Of a stretch of 20,693 nucleotides of DNA, positions 9,847-19,387 are shown in pieces. Below the pieces are notes generated by a model, which was not told the DNA's origin, did not search any database, and was given only the letters and a program-made list of their open reading frames with translations. The translations under genes were made by a program, and so were the position numbers. The stretch is from Elysia marginata (Eukaryota; Mollusca; Gastropoda; Plakobranchidae). Where the stretch lies: NCBI GenBank assembly GCA_019649035.1, contig BMAT01012386.1:364649-385341 (forward strand). The letters are read 5' to 3'. Each line of letters begins with the position of its first letter. Position 1 is the stretch's first letter.

Positions 9847-10271
9847 TTACCTATTTGGACGAAAAGCTATCTGAAATTATTGAATCTAATGCATAATTGT
9901 TTTAAAAATCAGAACTGTTTCTGGTGAGAGAAACTAACAATGAAACTCATATATAGAAACTGGCACTGTTAAAAACCTCTTTTTTTAAATAGAAATCCGG
10001 ACGATTTGGAGATGTTCTATAAAAGAGTTCTTGCATGAGCTCTTAGAATTTGCTTTACGTTTGCTTTAGGTGAACCGCATGGAATTTTCATTAAAAAAAG
10101 CAAAAATATTTCGACTCAATTAACAATTGGATAAACGACGGCCATATGCTTGGAACCATTATTCACGGTATAATAACAACGTTACTGGTTTGCTCCTATC
10201 TCAAACTTGTGTGTCTTCTTCTACTTTTTCCCCATCGATTAGTTCACAAACAAAGCCTTCTATTGTCAACG

Positions 10272-10469
10272 TTATCTTGTTGAGAAGATAAAGATTCTGT
10301 TTAAATAGTCTGCGCCGGAAATGCTGCCGTTATTTTTGCTGTCTTGTTGGTTGTAATCTACACATCTTACGCACTCACTCGACTTTCTATGGGAAAATTG
10401 CTTTGATGAAGAATGTCCATATACAAAAAACGGTATTATAGCAATGAAGCTGCTCAATTTAGTTGACAT
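10272..10469 (-). CDS. Small ORF with a secretory-signal-like N-terminus
   Basis: The ORF has 65 codons from the ATG at 10469 to TAA. Residues 5-18 are hydrophobic (LSSFIAIIPFFVYG) and could be a signal peptide. They are followed by a Ser/His/Lys-rich segment, a CVRC motif near residues 33-36 and a polar Gln/Asn-rich end. Two donor-like sequences lie inside (GTGAGT in CGA|GTGAGT, and C|GTAAGA), so it could be a first exon of a small secreted Cys-rich protein. The start context is weak (C at -3). No homologue is recognised and chance occurrence is quite possible. Confidence 0.2.
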   Translation of the reverse strand: MSTKLSSFIAIIPFFVYGHSSSKQFSHRKSSECVRCVDYNQQDSKNNGSISGADYLNRIFIFSTR

Positions 10470-11639
10470 TTGGTATCTTTTGACACATTTCTTTCTTTCT
10501 TTTTAGTGAAGTTCCTTTTTTTGTTGCTATAGTGCGTTTTTTTTTCAATAGTAATGATAATATTAGTATAACTGAAAATAATACATAAATGTTATTGTTC
10601 TTCACTTTACTGCCTTCGAGTGTGCACAGTAAGTTGTCTTTTTAAATTATACATCTGTTTCAATTCCAATTTTTAAAGTGAGATTCAGTACGTCTAGATT
10701 TGTTGCACCTTTTGAAGTAAGGGTAATTATTTTTACCATTTTATTTAAAAGTATATAATTATCGGATAAAAGCTGACAAAGAATAAAAATTACTTTTAAA
10801 TGCAAACTTTTTGTCAAATTCGTTAAGTGGTGCTAAATCGGTTTTCTAGTCTTATTTACTCCGATGAAGAGAGGGGTACATTAAATGTTAACAAACTGAT
10901 AGGCAAAGTGAAAAGTTGACATGGTTAGGCATGGAAACTTGATCTAAAGAGAAATAGAGACAGTCGTGTGGAACAAATTATATTAACAAATCACAGAGAA
11001 TCACCGACTAAGACTAAGAGGCAGGCTATTAACAAGCCAATAGAAATTTAAAAAGGATAAAACGACAGAAACCTTCAAACATTGACAGGAAGATAAAAAT
11101 AGTGAAAGGCTTTATAGAGGCACTTGAAGATAAAGTAACTTAGAGATATTCTAAGAGAAGAGAGAGAGACAGAGAGGGGGGGAGAACCTTATTTGCTTAC
11201 TAAAACATCTGCTCCCGCCTTTATAGTTATAAAGGTGAAAGAGTTTCAATTCATTTTTTGAGAACTTTTAGTGCAGCGCTTCGCTGTTTTGATTTTTTTT
11301 CTCTATAAAGGTACAGGCACCCTACTAGCAAAACCAATTATCCCTGTGTAATTTATCCTCACAAACTTTTTAAAAGGATTTTCATTATGATTCTTCCTTT
11401 CAGTTTTTGAACCATTGCACTTTAAAATTTGTTAGTATCAAAATATATATAACTTCATCATTTGTGTTGTAGAATTTCGCATATATGTTTTTATGAAATA
11501 AGTTCTTTAAAACGTTTTACCAATTGTCTTTAAAAAACACAGCAAAACTACTATTTTTGAATTCTCAGTTATCACAATAACCGCAAACACATATAAAAAT
11601 ATTCAAACACAAAGTCACAAAGTAAACTGCTCTCAATGA
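10470..11639. other. No feature recognised
   Basis: AT-rich with short homopolymers and a 25-bp GA/G run at 11155-11186. No frame looks coding. Confidence 0.5.
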
Positions 11640-12023
11640 GATAAAGATTCAACACTGAGGACCTTATGTGAATTTCATGACGAACTGTATATAGATCCGT
11701 TTTCTCCACACATCACAAAAAATGAAGGCACCAACATCCTTCCCATTATCGAATGCGGAACAAAAGACTCAGCCAGAACAATATCATACAGCCAGTTCTT
11801 TGTGGGTTAGTTTCTAGCGAACTGCGGTACCCGTAATCCATGGGCTAGCCAACAGAAAATCTGTAAAAACACAAAAGGAGCTAGCTTGCTAGAAATCGAA
11901 AAGAACAATCGTTCGAGAACTACAGATCTACACTCACGACTTAGGACGCAAAAGAAAAGAAAAAAAGGACGGTGGTCCAAGCAAAGAATGACCCTCGCTA
12001 TTTACCCCCTCACGAAATCTTAG
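11640..12023 (+). pseudogene. 128-codon coding-like frame broken by one TAG
   Basis: From just after a TGA at 11637 to a TAG at 12021, a single plus-strand frame is open except for one in-frame TAG at 11808-11810. The first half has 56 residues and includes CEFHDELYIDPFSPHITKN and IIECGTKDSARTISYSQFF. The second has 70 residues and includes FLANCGTRNPWASQQKICKN, a polar stretch, and a basic patch RTQKKRKKGRWSKQR. Composition is protein-like, with Cys, Trp and charged residues rather than the Phe/Leu/Ile/Tyr of random AT-rich ORFs. There is no ATG near the beginning. It could be a decayed gene or transposon fragment, or two exons: TTTCTAG at 11811-11817 resembles an acceptor. The family is not recognised. 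The opposite strand carries only short open segments. Confidence 0.3.
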
Positions 12024-12486
12024 AGTTTAACATCCACATACGCCTTTTCTGTTCGTGGTCTAAAAGCGGTAAAGATATAAGAGGGAATCACGTTTTCACA
12101 TGCAAGCGCCCCCCCCTTCCTCCCCCAATCTAGGTTTATGCCTTTTTCTTCAGTAATGTCTATGCGCATCTTTTCCACCCACTGCCTACCATCGCTTTGC
12201 TTGCGTATATGTAGATTCTAGATTAGATGGTATTTTTTCATCCTTCTTATTTTCATTTAAATGATCGTTTTGTCTCCTTTGCTTTCGTCATATCGCCCAT
12301 GATTGCTCACAAGAAGCAAAGAGGTTTAAGAATTTGAGATTCTTTTATTATGAGGCTTTAAAGGCCATTCAAACCGTATCAGATATTTTTAAGGGTAACT
12401 TGATTACGCTAAGAAAAAAAACAAAGTGTATTGAAAGTGGTTTAAAAAGATGTACAGCAGCAGTAACTAGTAATATTTTCAATATT
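12024..12486. other. No gene recognised
   Basis: A C-rich tract at 12108-12126 (G-rich on the minus strand) is the only notable element. Confidence 0.5.
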
Positions 12487-12514
12487 TTTGTTGTTGTAGT
12501 AGTGGTAGTAGTAA

Positions 12515-12573
<59 letters not shown>

Positions 12574-12644
12574 AGAGGAGGAGTAGTAGTAGTTGTTGTT
12601 GTAGGAGGAGGAGGAGGATTAGCACTAGTAGTAGTAGAAGTAGC

Positions 12645-12697
<53 letters not shown>

Positions 12698-12745
12698 CAG
12701 TAGTAATAGTAATAGTTGAAATAGTAGTAGTAGCAGTAACACCAG
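12487..12745 (+). repeat. (TAG)n trinucleotide array
   Basis: TAG units with GTT, GGA and AAT variants; purest at 12515-12570 and 12642-12695. Poly-Val, poly-Thr and poly-Leu frames here are artefacts. Confidence 0.9.
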
Positions 12746-14389
12746 TCTTATTTTTTGCGTTGTTATTGTCTGTTACTAGCCTTTCCATGCTAATTTATGT
12801 TCACAAAACTATTTGCACCTTCGTGATAATTTCATTTACTATTCTCTTAGGTTCAAATAGTTGTTGATCTACTGAATCATTAAACATGTACACCAGAAAA
12901 ATTGCATTTTAGCCCGAAGAAAGAACTCTTATAAAAAAGTGCACAACGCGTATTTTATGTGAAGGCCTAGGGATCTATCGATGTGTGCTAACCCGCTATA
13001 CTTATCAGCGATCAGCACGCGCATATCTATATACAGACTATGCAGCTAATTTTACAAGTGGTTTGAACAAAGTGCTAAGCTGTCGGCGATATTTTGACCT
13101 AACACTTGGAATTAAGGAACACAAGAACTTTGGCATGGTTTACATCTAGGTCTATGGCACCATGTTTTCAAGGTCCAGTCATTGGGTCATCACCGAATCA
13201 AATCCATACAAAGCCTTGTACTTTTTTTATCCGCCCCCTTTTTCCCGCGCGGATTGCGAAAGGCAAAACCCCACTGAGATGCAATACAATCTTATTGAGA
13301 TCAAGACTGTCAATTAACCTTTAACGTGATGTAATAATTATAGGAAGTTTAACATCTAGATTCACTTCGCTTAATTTTCGCTATTTTTTTTTCTTCTTTT
13401 ATTTTTATGTACATTGATTTCTTGTCTCTCTTACTATATAGATATTGTATTAATTGTAATCCTTAATTTCGCAGCGCATCCCCTTGTAATAAAATACTAC
13501 AATTGAAAATCGTGGACTGCTGCATCTTGCATGAAATGTCTTGCGTTATCTGGTCACATACGTCGGTAGCTCTTCACTCCATTTAATACATTATCATAAA
13601 ATCTCCTTTAATCGGTACCGTATAGTGAAGCTTGCTTTCAAGTATTAAAAAAAACACTTCAGTTATGAAGGAAAATTATTTTGAAATAAGGAAAATGTTG
13701 TTGGAAAGAAAAAAGGAATCGTCACGCTCAAATTTCACTTGTCGCAAGACGTTATGCTGCACGTATATCGTTCTTATTTAAGTACTATTTAGAAATGCAG
13801 GTTTTTGTGTGTGATGGTGCAAGGGGTTATGGTCGTATAATAGTCATCCTCAAATATCGATAAATGTTAAATCGCCAAATTTTTATGTGAGTGTCTTGAC
13901 TTCACTTTTTAAACTAGAATACTTACCTAGTTGGGTTAATATTTAAGACAATATGAATGTTCACCGATTCTCATGTCTCTAAAAGACGAGCAAATTAATT
14001 CCCGACTCATAGAAAAAAAGCTTAAGTAATCAAAAGCTTGAACATTAACAGATGAATCATCGTTTAAGTTGAAAACTGCGTACAATGCATTTGAAATGTC
14101 GCAGGTACTGATTTGTATTTGTATAAGATCTCTTTCACACACACACTTAAACTATTTCTCTCTCTAAAACACACAGGGCTAACTGGATAACAAGCGCATT
14201 GTTTGAAGTGACGTTTCTGTTATTGTAAAGCTAGACGTAATTTTCGAAATACACTATACATACCGAGCAATATTTGAGATACGCTGTAGGAAGTACATCG
14301 AGATATCTTTGTTTATAATCATTAACATTAATATTTGCATTTGCCGTTTCCCTTAACACACTCCTTATCTATCTCGTATTGTATGTACA
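12746..14389. other. No gene recognised
   Basis: Frames at 13106-13324 (plus) and 13936-14142 (minus, GTG start) lack recognisable motifs. A minus-strand CTAG|GTAAGT junction at about 13930 lacks a pyrimidine tract. Confidence 0.45.
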
Positions 14390-14480
14390 TTTCTCTCTGT
14401 GTGTCTCTGTCTCTGTTTGTCTGCCTGTCTGTCTATCTGTCTGTCTGTCAGTCTCTCTCTCTCTCTCTCTTTTCTCTCTG
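14390..14480 (+). repeat. (GTCT)n / (CT)n microsatellite
   Basis: TGTCTCTGTC units and a (CT)n run at 14452-14470, decaying into T-rich sequence by about 14550. Confidence 0.85.
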
Positions 14481-14826
14481 TGTCAGTCTTTTTATTTCTT
14501 AGCGTCTCTCTTTTTCTGTCTCTTTTTAAGTTTTTTCCGACTTTTTATCTTTCTATATATCATGTCTTTCGCTATCTTCTGATTGATGCATATATGAATA
14601 TAGTGTGAAATAAATTTTTAATTCAACCTCTTATATTAGTTTTCACTCGCAGTTAACAGCTCTCCTATCATAGAATAAAACGGAAAAACGTTTCTTTAAA
14701 CAAGATCCCAAATAACAGCTGCCGTTAATGTCAGCGCGTGGGTGCAAAAATGGCATGCTTATCAAAGATTTATGCTAGATGAAATCTGTAGCGCAGAAAA
14801 AACTTACTTCATGCTGAGAATGTTTG

Positions 14827-14843
14827 TATGTGTGTGTGTGTGT
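14827..14843 (+). repeat. Short (TG)n
   Basis: About eight TG units. Confidence 0.7.
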
Positions 14844-15010
14844 ACGTGTCCCCTTTATGTTTTAGAATTTAAGTAATACATTTATTTTACAAGCCATTTA
14901 ATCAACATTCACATATAAATAAGCATAGGTATGTTTGAAAACTTGCTTTTATTGATAAGTAACATGTGGTATATGCGAAATTTAAAAATATAGATGAAAA
15001 GTAAGAAAGA

Positions 15011-15088
15011 CAGACAGATAGATAGATTGGTAGATGGATAGATAGATGGATAGATAGATAGATAGATGGATAGATAGATAGATAGATA
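15011..15088 (+). repeat. (GATA)n microsatellite
   Basis: GATA with GATG and GACA variants. Confidence 0.9.
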
Positions 15089-15209
15089 AAAGATGCCGAA
15101 CAGCTGCATGAAACACAGTGTAAAGACCTAATAAATGAGATTTAGGTTATAACGTATTATTTGTAAAAGCTCCTTATAAAATTCGAACACATAAAAAGCT
15201 GAAACTTAG

Positions 15210-15232
15210 GTAGATAGATAGATAGATAAATG

Positions 15233-15273
<41 letters not shown>

Positions 15274-15320
15274 ATAGAGAGATTGATAGAGAGATAGATA
15301 TATAGAGAGATAGATAGATA
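15210..15320 (+). repeat. (GATA)n / (GA)n microsatellite
   Basis: GATA units, a (GA)n run at 15241-15270, then alternating GATT/GAGA/GATA. Confidence 0.9.
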
Positions 15321-15393
15321 TCGGACAGGAGCAAGTGGTAAAATTATACGAATAAATAAACTGTGAGACAGAAATGTCTATACGTTGATCAAA

Positions 15394-15407
15394 CAGTACA
15401 CATTACA
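15394..15407. repeat. Target-site duplication, left copy
   Basis: CAGTACACATTACA, identical to 15554-15567, flanking the SINE-like segment. Confidence 0.55.
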
Positions 15408-15553
15408 TGATTGAAGTATTTTAAAGGTTTGAAATTAGCAGTGGAGAGAAGTAGGCTTTTTAGTGGAAATGTCCGAAATGTCTGCCTTTAGTATGATTCG
15501 AACCTTCGACTTATAGATGCTTATAGATCTAGAGATCAGAATAAGTAGCTATT
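15408..15553 (-). mobile_element. tRNA-derived SINE insertion with 14-bp target-site duplications
   Basis: The 146-bp segment is bracketed by identical 14-mers CAGTACACATTACA at 15394-15407 and 15554-15567, the expected trace of LINE-driven insertion. On the minus strand, where its 5' end is at 15553, it carries a pol III B-box-like GGTTCGAATC at 15504-15495. A weaker A-box-like TAGCTACTTATTCTG lies at 15551-15537, with spacing typical of a tRNA head. The roughly 85 bp after the B box would be the SINE body and tail; there is no poly(A). Family knowledge: octopus genomes contain tRNA-derived SINEs, but I cannot name this subfamily. Confidence 0.55.
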
Positions 15554-15567
15554 CAGTACACATTACA
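15554..15567. repeat. Target-site duplication, right copy
   Basis: CAGTACACATTACA, identical to 15394-15407. Confidence 0.55.
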
Positions 15568-15837
15568 GACTGATAGGCAACCATACATGTTGCTAGATTT
15601 AAATACCTTGGTTTTTCACGTTTTTGTGTATTTAATAACTGTTTATGACAAAGAAAAATAAATTTTTTAAACTTTTTTTCTAATTAGTTGTATTGAAACT
15701 GCAGAAAGCTGTGAACACGGTGCATGGATCGTTTTAATGTACCGGTAATAGAAATTAGAAGGAGTTTTATCTTTGTTCCTTGCTCTCAAATAAAACGCAA
15801 AATTTGATCTGTTTCCCCCATTCCTTGTTCTTTGCAG

Positions 15838-15844
15838 GTAAGTA
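15838..15844 (+). promoter_or_regulatory. Recursive-splice-like 5' splice site fused to a 3' splice site
   Basis: A pyrimidine-rich tract (15811-15833, GTTTCCCCCATTCCTTG and onward) leads into TTTGCAG at 15831-15837. It is followed without gap by GTAAGTA at 15838-15844. Known recursive splice (ratchet) points in long animal introns consist of such a strong acceptor joined directly to a strong donor, giving a zero-length exon. It implies a plus-strand host intron, which is inference. Confidence 0.4.
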
Positions 15845-17046
15845 ACCTTTAGAGCGCAATCTATAAAAGACATCGTACATCCCACTCCCCTTTCCATTCC
15901 CCAGCCTTTTAAACTCTGAATAGCTTACTGTCACTGTTGGTTGTTTGTTTATTATCAATACGAGAACGGAAAGAAAGTGATGACATTAGGTTAAACAGTA
16001 TCAATATGACCTCTTCTCCTACAAGTCCCCTCAGGACTTTATCAATAAAAACACCAAAGGCAAGTCTGATTGTGAAGGAGTTTAAAGCATTGTTTAAAGG
16101 TAGACTGTTTTACCTTTTTTACTCTTGGAATGTAAGATCTCTTTTATGTTATGAAAAGGTGAAAAGGTACGCTACTATTGGCTTTTTTACTGCCAATACC
16201 ATCTCTTCTCCTTCAGAAACGAGAGGAAAAAATCGAAAAGTTATATATATAAAATTGTAAAGATGAAAGAAGAAATCCACCCAAGGTTTCCATGGGCTAT
16301 GTTTCTATGGAATTGAAGGTATAAATAAGCACACACACAGCAAACAGGGGAGAGCAGTGAGGAAGCCTTGATTATGCGCATCTATCCGCTGTAGGTTGTC
16401 TGACCTTTTGCCGATTCTCTCCTGTTGACGTTTATATGTACCACTGTGACGAGTAGGGAGAATCAAAACAAACTGAGGGTTTTGCAACAGTTTAAATGTC
16501 GTAGCTACATATTTTAGCATAGTGGGTCATCCAGTTGGCCATATGATCGTCTTGATTGTAATATTTTGGAGAGTGAGTATCAAAAGAGTACCACGTACAT
16601 GTTGTAAAAATCAGTTGGCAATTGTGTTTACGAGTCCAATCTACGAATTATAAGAATAGAGTTAAACTTCCCTTTTCGTTTATGCATTAGAAGATTGGGT
16701 GTTGTGCTTAACTTTTAACAATTTAATTTTTCTCTCTTGTAAATCTATAATGGTCAACTCTACAGATAAAGCATAGTTTATAAAGAACAGAAATTAAAGT
16801 CCAAAGCTTTGTCAGAGATGCTGGCACATGATGACTGCGTTACCACAATTCCCTTATTATAAGCAAGATTAAAAGTTTAGGTTTAAAAAAAGAGATCTTT
16901 TCACCATCACAGTTTTAAGCGTTGCTCTTGTACAGCTGTCTGGTTCGTTAGGAATATTTCAGCAAACCTTCACGTTTTCAGAAATTTTAGGTTCTTATCA
17001 GAGAACTTTGTTTAGCATTGTATATATTATGAATTCAAAATATTTC
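15845..17046. other. No gene recognised
   Basis: The 107-codon plus frame at 15937-16260 contains WNVRSL but nothing around it supports a known domain. A GC-richer part at 16270-16520 shows no coding signal. Confidence 0.45.
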
Positions 17047-17097
17047 AACCTAAACTGCCTTTGCACGCCAAAGAAAAGTTCAAAGGCAGCTTAGGTT
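17047..17097. repeat. 17-bp stem-loop
   Basis: AACCTAAACTGCCTTTG (17047-17063) pairs with CAAAGGCAGCTTAGGTT (17081-17097) with one mismatch; the loop is 17 nt. The size is on the short side for a miRNA precursor. Confidence 0.5.
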
Positions 17098-17325
17098 ATT
17101 TTGTAGTTCTGCCTCTTACAATACGCCCAGCCCTAACTACGATGCGGTAGTGGCAAGGCAAGCGATGGGACTTGAGTTAATTCATTTGGCTCTTTGAGAA
17201 ACATCGATCTATTTTATTTATACAATATATTAATCCCTTTCGGGAAATTTAGCTTCGTTACTCAGCGTAACTGTGTCGCCACAAAGCGAGATCACTAATG
17301 CCCCAACAGACCAGAACATTTGGAT

Positions 17326-17541
17326 GCTACTTTTAACCCATATGTAGGGTGTTGCAGGCGCAGATCACAAATTCAAGAACTATCTGTAGCTGGGTACCCA
17401 TTTTACAGATGGGTGAACTGGTGAAAGTTAGGGTAAATTGCTTTCCCAAGGCAATGGCAACATGGCATGGTCGGGAACCGAACCCGAGATCCAGATCTCA
17501 AGCCCGACGCGCTAACTACAGGGCTTGTAATTTTTGTTGCG
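17326..17541 (-). mobile_element. CORE-SINE-like retroposon (tRNA head plus conserved core)
   Basis: On the minus strand a tRNA-like head starts near 17527, with an A box around 17520-17504 (TGTAGTTAGCGCGTCGG) and a B box GGTTCGGTTCC at 17484-17474. It is followed by CCTTGGGAAAGCAATTTACC and then CATCTGTAAAATGGGTACCC. This order matches the CORE-SINE superfamily, whose vertebrate member MIR has CCTTGGGCAAGTTACTTAACC and CATCTGTAAAATGGG in the same positions. An octopus CORE-SINE has been described. The 8-mer ATTTGGAT flanks it at 17318-17325 and 17542-17549 as a possible target-site duplication. It is diverged and old-looking. The similarity was recognised by eye, not by alignment. Confidence 0.6.
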
Positions 17542-17842
17542 ATTTGGATTTTTCCGTTTAACCTAATAAATCGTTAAGAGAGGCAAAGCAATTCCTTTCA
17601 CTATGAGATTTCTATGATGATAGAGGCTACTTGGTATAACCCATGTTTCTCTAAGTGGTAGGTGGTGGGTGCCAAAGGTCCTTCAAGCCGAAGGTTTGAG
17701 TTATACGAAAGTCAAGCATTTTTAGAATTTTCTTACATATATACTACTTCGATTCACTGCTAATTTCATGTCTTAAGTTTTTTAAGAAGGACTTGTACAC
17801 ACGAAACAGGAAGAATGTAAGTTGCATCTCTAGTATTGAATC

Positions 17843-18088
17843 TAGCTTGAACTCTCTCAGATCTCTAGAGCTTGAGTTATAAGTAGTTTTGTGTTAAAAG
17901 GCATTGATCGATTAATGTCATTTCATAAAAGGAAATTGAGAGAGAAGAGCAGATGTTCATCGTGATTGAAGGTATTGGAAAAGGAAACTAACTGTTCCTA
18001 CATGTACAACTTTAAAGATTATAGCTGCAAAGATGTTTGCTTATTGAATGATTAGACCTATAATTTGACTGACACCTTACATATTTAT
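17843..18088 (+). repeat. Dispersed repeat, copy 1 of 2
   Basis: This 246-bp segment begins TAGCTTGAACTCTCTC and ends near TGACTGACACCTTACA. It aligns without gaps to 19141-19387 at about 87% by hand count. The best conserved blocks are AAGGCATTGATCGAT, GGAAACTAACTGTTCCTAC and ATTGAATGATTAGACCTATA. No pol III boxes, LTR ends or poly(A) are apparent, so the element class is unknown. Confidence 0.75.
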
Positions 18089-18714
18089 ATACAAAATGTC
18101 TTTTGCCTTAAAGATGTGATACACTTGCCAAAAATCTTTTTAATATTTATATGATTGTCAGCAATGTAAATCTTAGACGCACAGTAAAGAAATAATATAC
18201 GAACAACAATATTGGTAACTAAAACAACTAAAATATAAAATGTAAGTCCATTAAAATCGATTAAACAGATACAAACTAACAACAGCTAAAAAATCAACAG
18301 CGCTATGAGATAACAAAAAGATTTTATTCATGTTCAAGCAATAACATATATATGAATATGGTATACTCGATATAGCATAACGGAGATCTTTTAAGGATTA
18401 GCGGTAATGCAAGATTAGTATTTGAAAATAACAATAAAAACCACATCATGATTGAATTGTAATATGACCTTAAATTTTTTTATGTCAAAAACACATATTT
18501 GTTACGTTTCTAAAAAAACTGAACGTTTGTTCAATCTAAAAAATAATTGATCCTTCGCGATTATTATTTCTTTTTTTAAAGACCTACACTTGTAGAATTC
18601 TTTTTGGAACAGTGAACATAGCGCAGATACGATCGCTTAATATGCAAATGTAAATGATTTAGCCTTTTACCCTTTAATAAATATTAAAAGATTAATTGGT
18701 GCATCTTAGGCTTA
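18089..18714. other. No feature recognised
   Basis: Very AT-rich; hydrophobic frames here follow base composition. Confidence 0.5.
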
Positions 18715-18849
18715 ATGTATGATGAAGCCTCTCGAAGAATAAGATTTCTTATGGAACACTCTTTACATCATCAAATAAATGAGATTATAAAAATGGTAGA
18801 AATGATGAAACAGAATTCAAAGTTAATCAAAGAAATAGATGAAATGTAA
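18715..18849 (+). CDS. 44-codon ORF encoding a charged amphipathic helix
   Basis: ATG at 18715 to TAA at 18847-18849. The product begins MYDEASRRIRFLMEH and continues with heptad-like spacing of Ile/Leu/Met among Lys/Glu (INEIIKMVEMMKQNSKLIK, then EIDEM). It looks like a short coiled coil. The frame is open back to 18688. TGCATCTTAG ending at 18709 could be an acceptor, so it may be a last exon. It lies between the two copies of a dispersed repeat. It is too short to exclude chance and the family is not recognised. Confidence 0.22.
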   Translation: MYDEASRRIRFLMEHSLHHQINEIIKMVEMMKQNSKLIKEIDEM

Positions 18850-19002
18850 GCCTGCGTTGCTATTTGCTTGTAAAACTGGTCAAGGACGTCTCTACATTAG
18901 AGCCTATTATTCAGGCCAGGCTGGTAAGGGAAATAACTCATGTAATTTACCCGACTAAAAGTTATACCAGAGTTGTCTACAATTATCACAGACACCATCC
19001 CT

Positions 19003-19067
19003 TTTCTCTCTCTCTCTCGCTCGCTCTCTCCCTCTCTTTCTGGTTCTCTCACTCTCTCTCTCTCTCC
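19003..19067 (+). repeat. (CT)n microsatellite
   Basis: CTCTCT with CGCT and GGTT interruptions. Confidence 0.85.
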
Positions 19068-19086
19068 AAAATCCTGTTTTATATAA

Positions 19087-19125
19087 TTTTTAATTAACCT
19101 TACCATTTTTAATTAACCCTACCAT
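19087..19125 (+). repeat. 19-bp tandem duplication
   Basis: TTTTAATTAACC(T/C)TACCAT occurs twice in succession with a 19-bp period. Confidence 0.6.
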
Positions 19126-19140
19126 AATAAGACACCTTTT

Positions 19141-19387
19141 TAGCTTGAGCTCTCTCAAGTCTCTAGAGCTTGAGTTACAAGTAGTATGGTATAAAAAGGC
19201 ATTGATCGATAAAGGTCATTTCATGAAAGGAAATTGAGAGAAAAGAGCAGATGTTCATAGTGATTGACGTTATTGGGAATGGAAACTAACTGTTCCTACG
19301 TGTTCAGTTTTAAAGGTAGTTGCTGGAAAGGTGTTTGCTCATTGAATGATTAGACCTATAATTTGACTGACACCTTACACATTTTTA
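19141..19387 (+). repeat. Dispersed repeat, copy 2 of 2
   Basis: Same orientation as 17843-18088, start to start 1,298 bp apart. The unit begins TAGCTTGAGCTCTCTC and ends CACCTTACACATTTTTA. GACACCTTTTTA immediately before the start resembles the repeat's own 3' end, hinting that units may once have been tandem. Confidence 0.75.

Noticed and set aside
12108-12126. C-rich tract as a G-quadruplex on the minus strand
   Set aside because: There are not four separate runs of three or more G; only a weak, non-canonical fold is possible.
12334-12867. 177-codon poly-Val frame and its poly-Thr and poly-Leu opposites
   Set aside because: Explained by the (TAG)n array, which leaves two frames free of stops.
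13921-13936. Minus-strand CTAG|GTAAGT junction as a third recursive splice site
   Set aside because: The upstream minus-strand sequence is not pyrimidine-rich.
15937-16260. Frame containing WNVRSL, reminiscent of the start of non-LTR retrotransposon endonucleases
   Set aside because: Only six residues match, and the following catalytic-region motifs are absent.
17620-17720. tRNA-like segment with GGTTTGAGTT as a B box
   Set aside because: Both boxes depart from consensus and no cloverleaf or target-site duplication could be drawn.
18085-18282. Hydrophobic minus-strand frame
   Set aside because: TTG start in very AT-rich DNA; hydrophobicity follows base composition.
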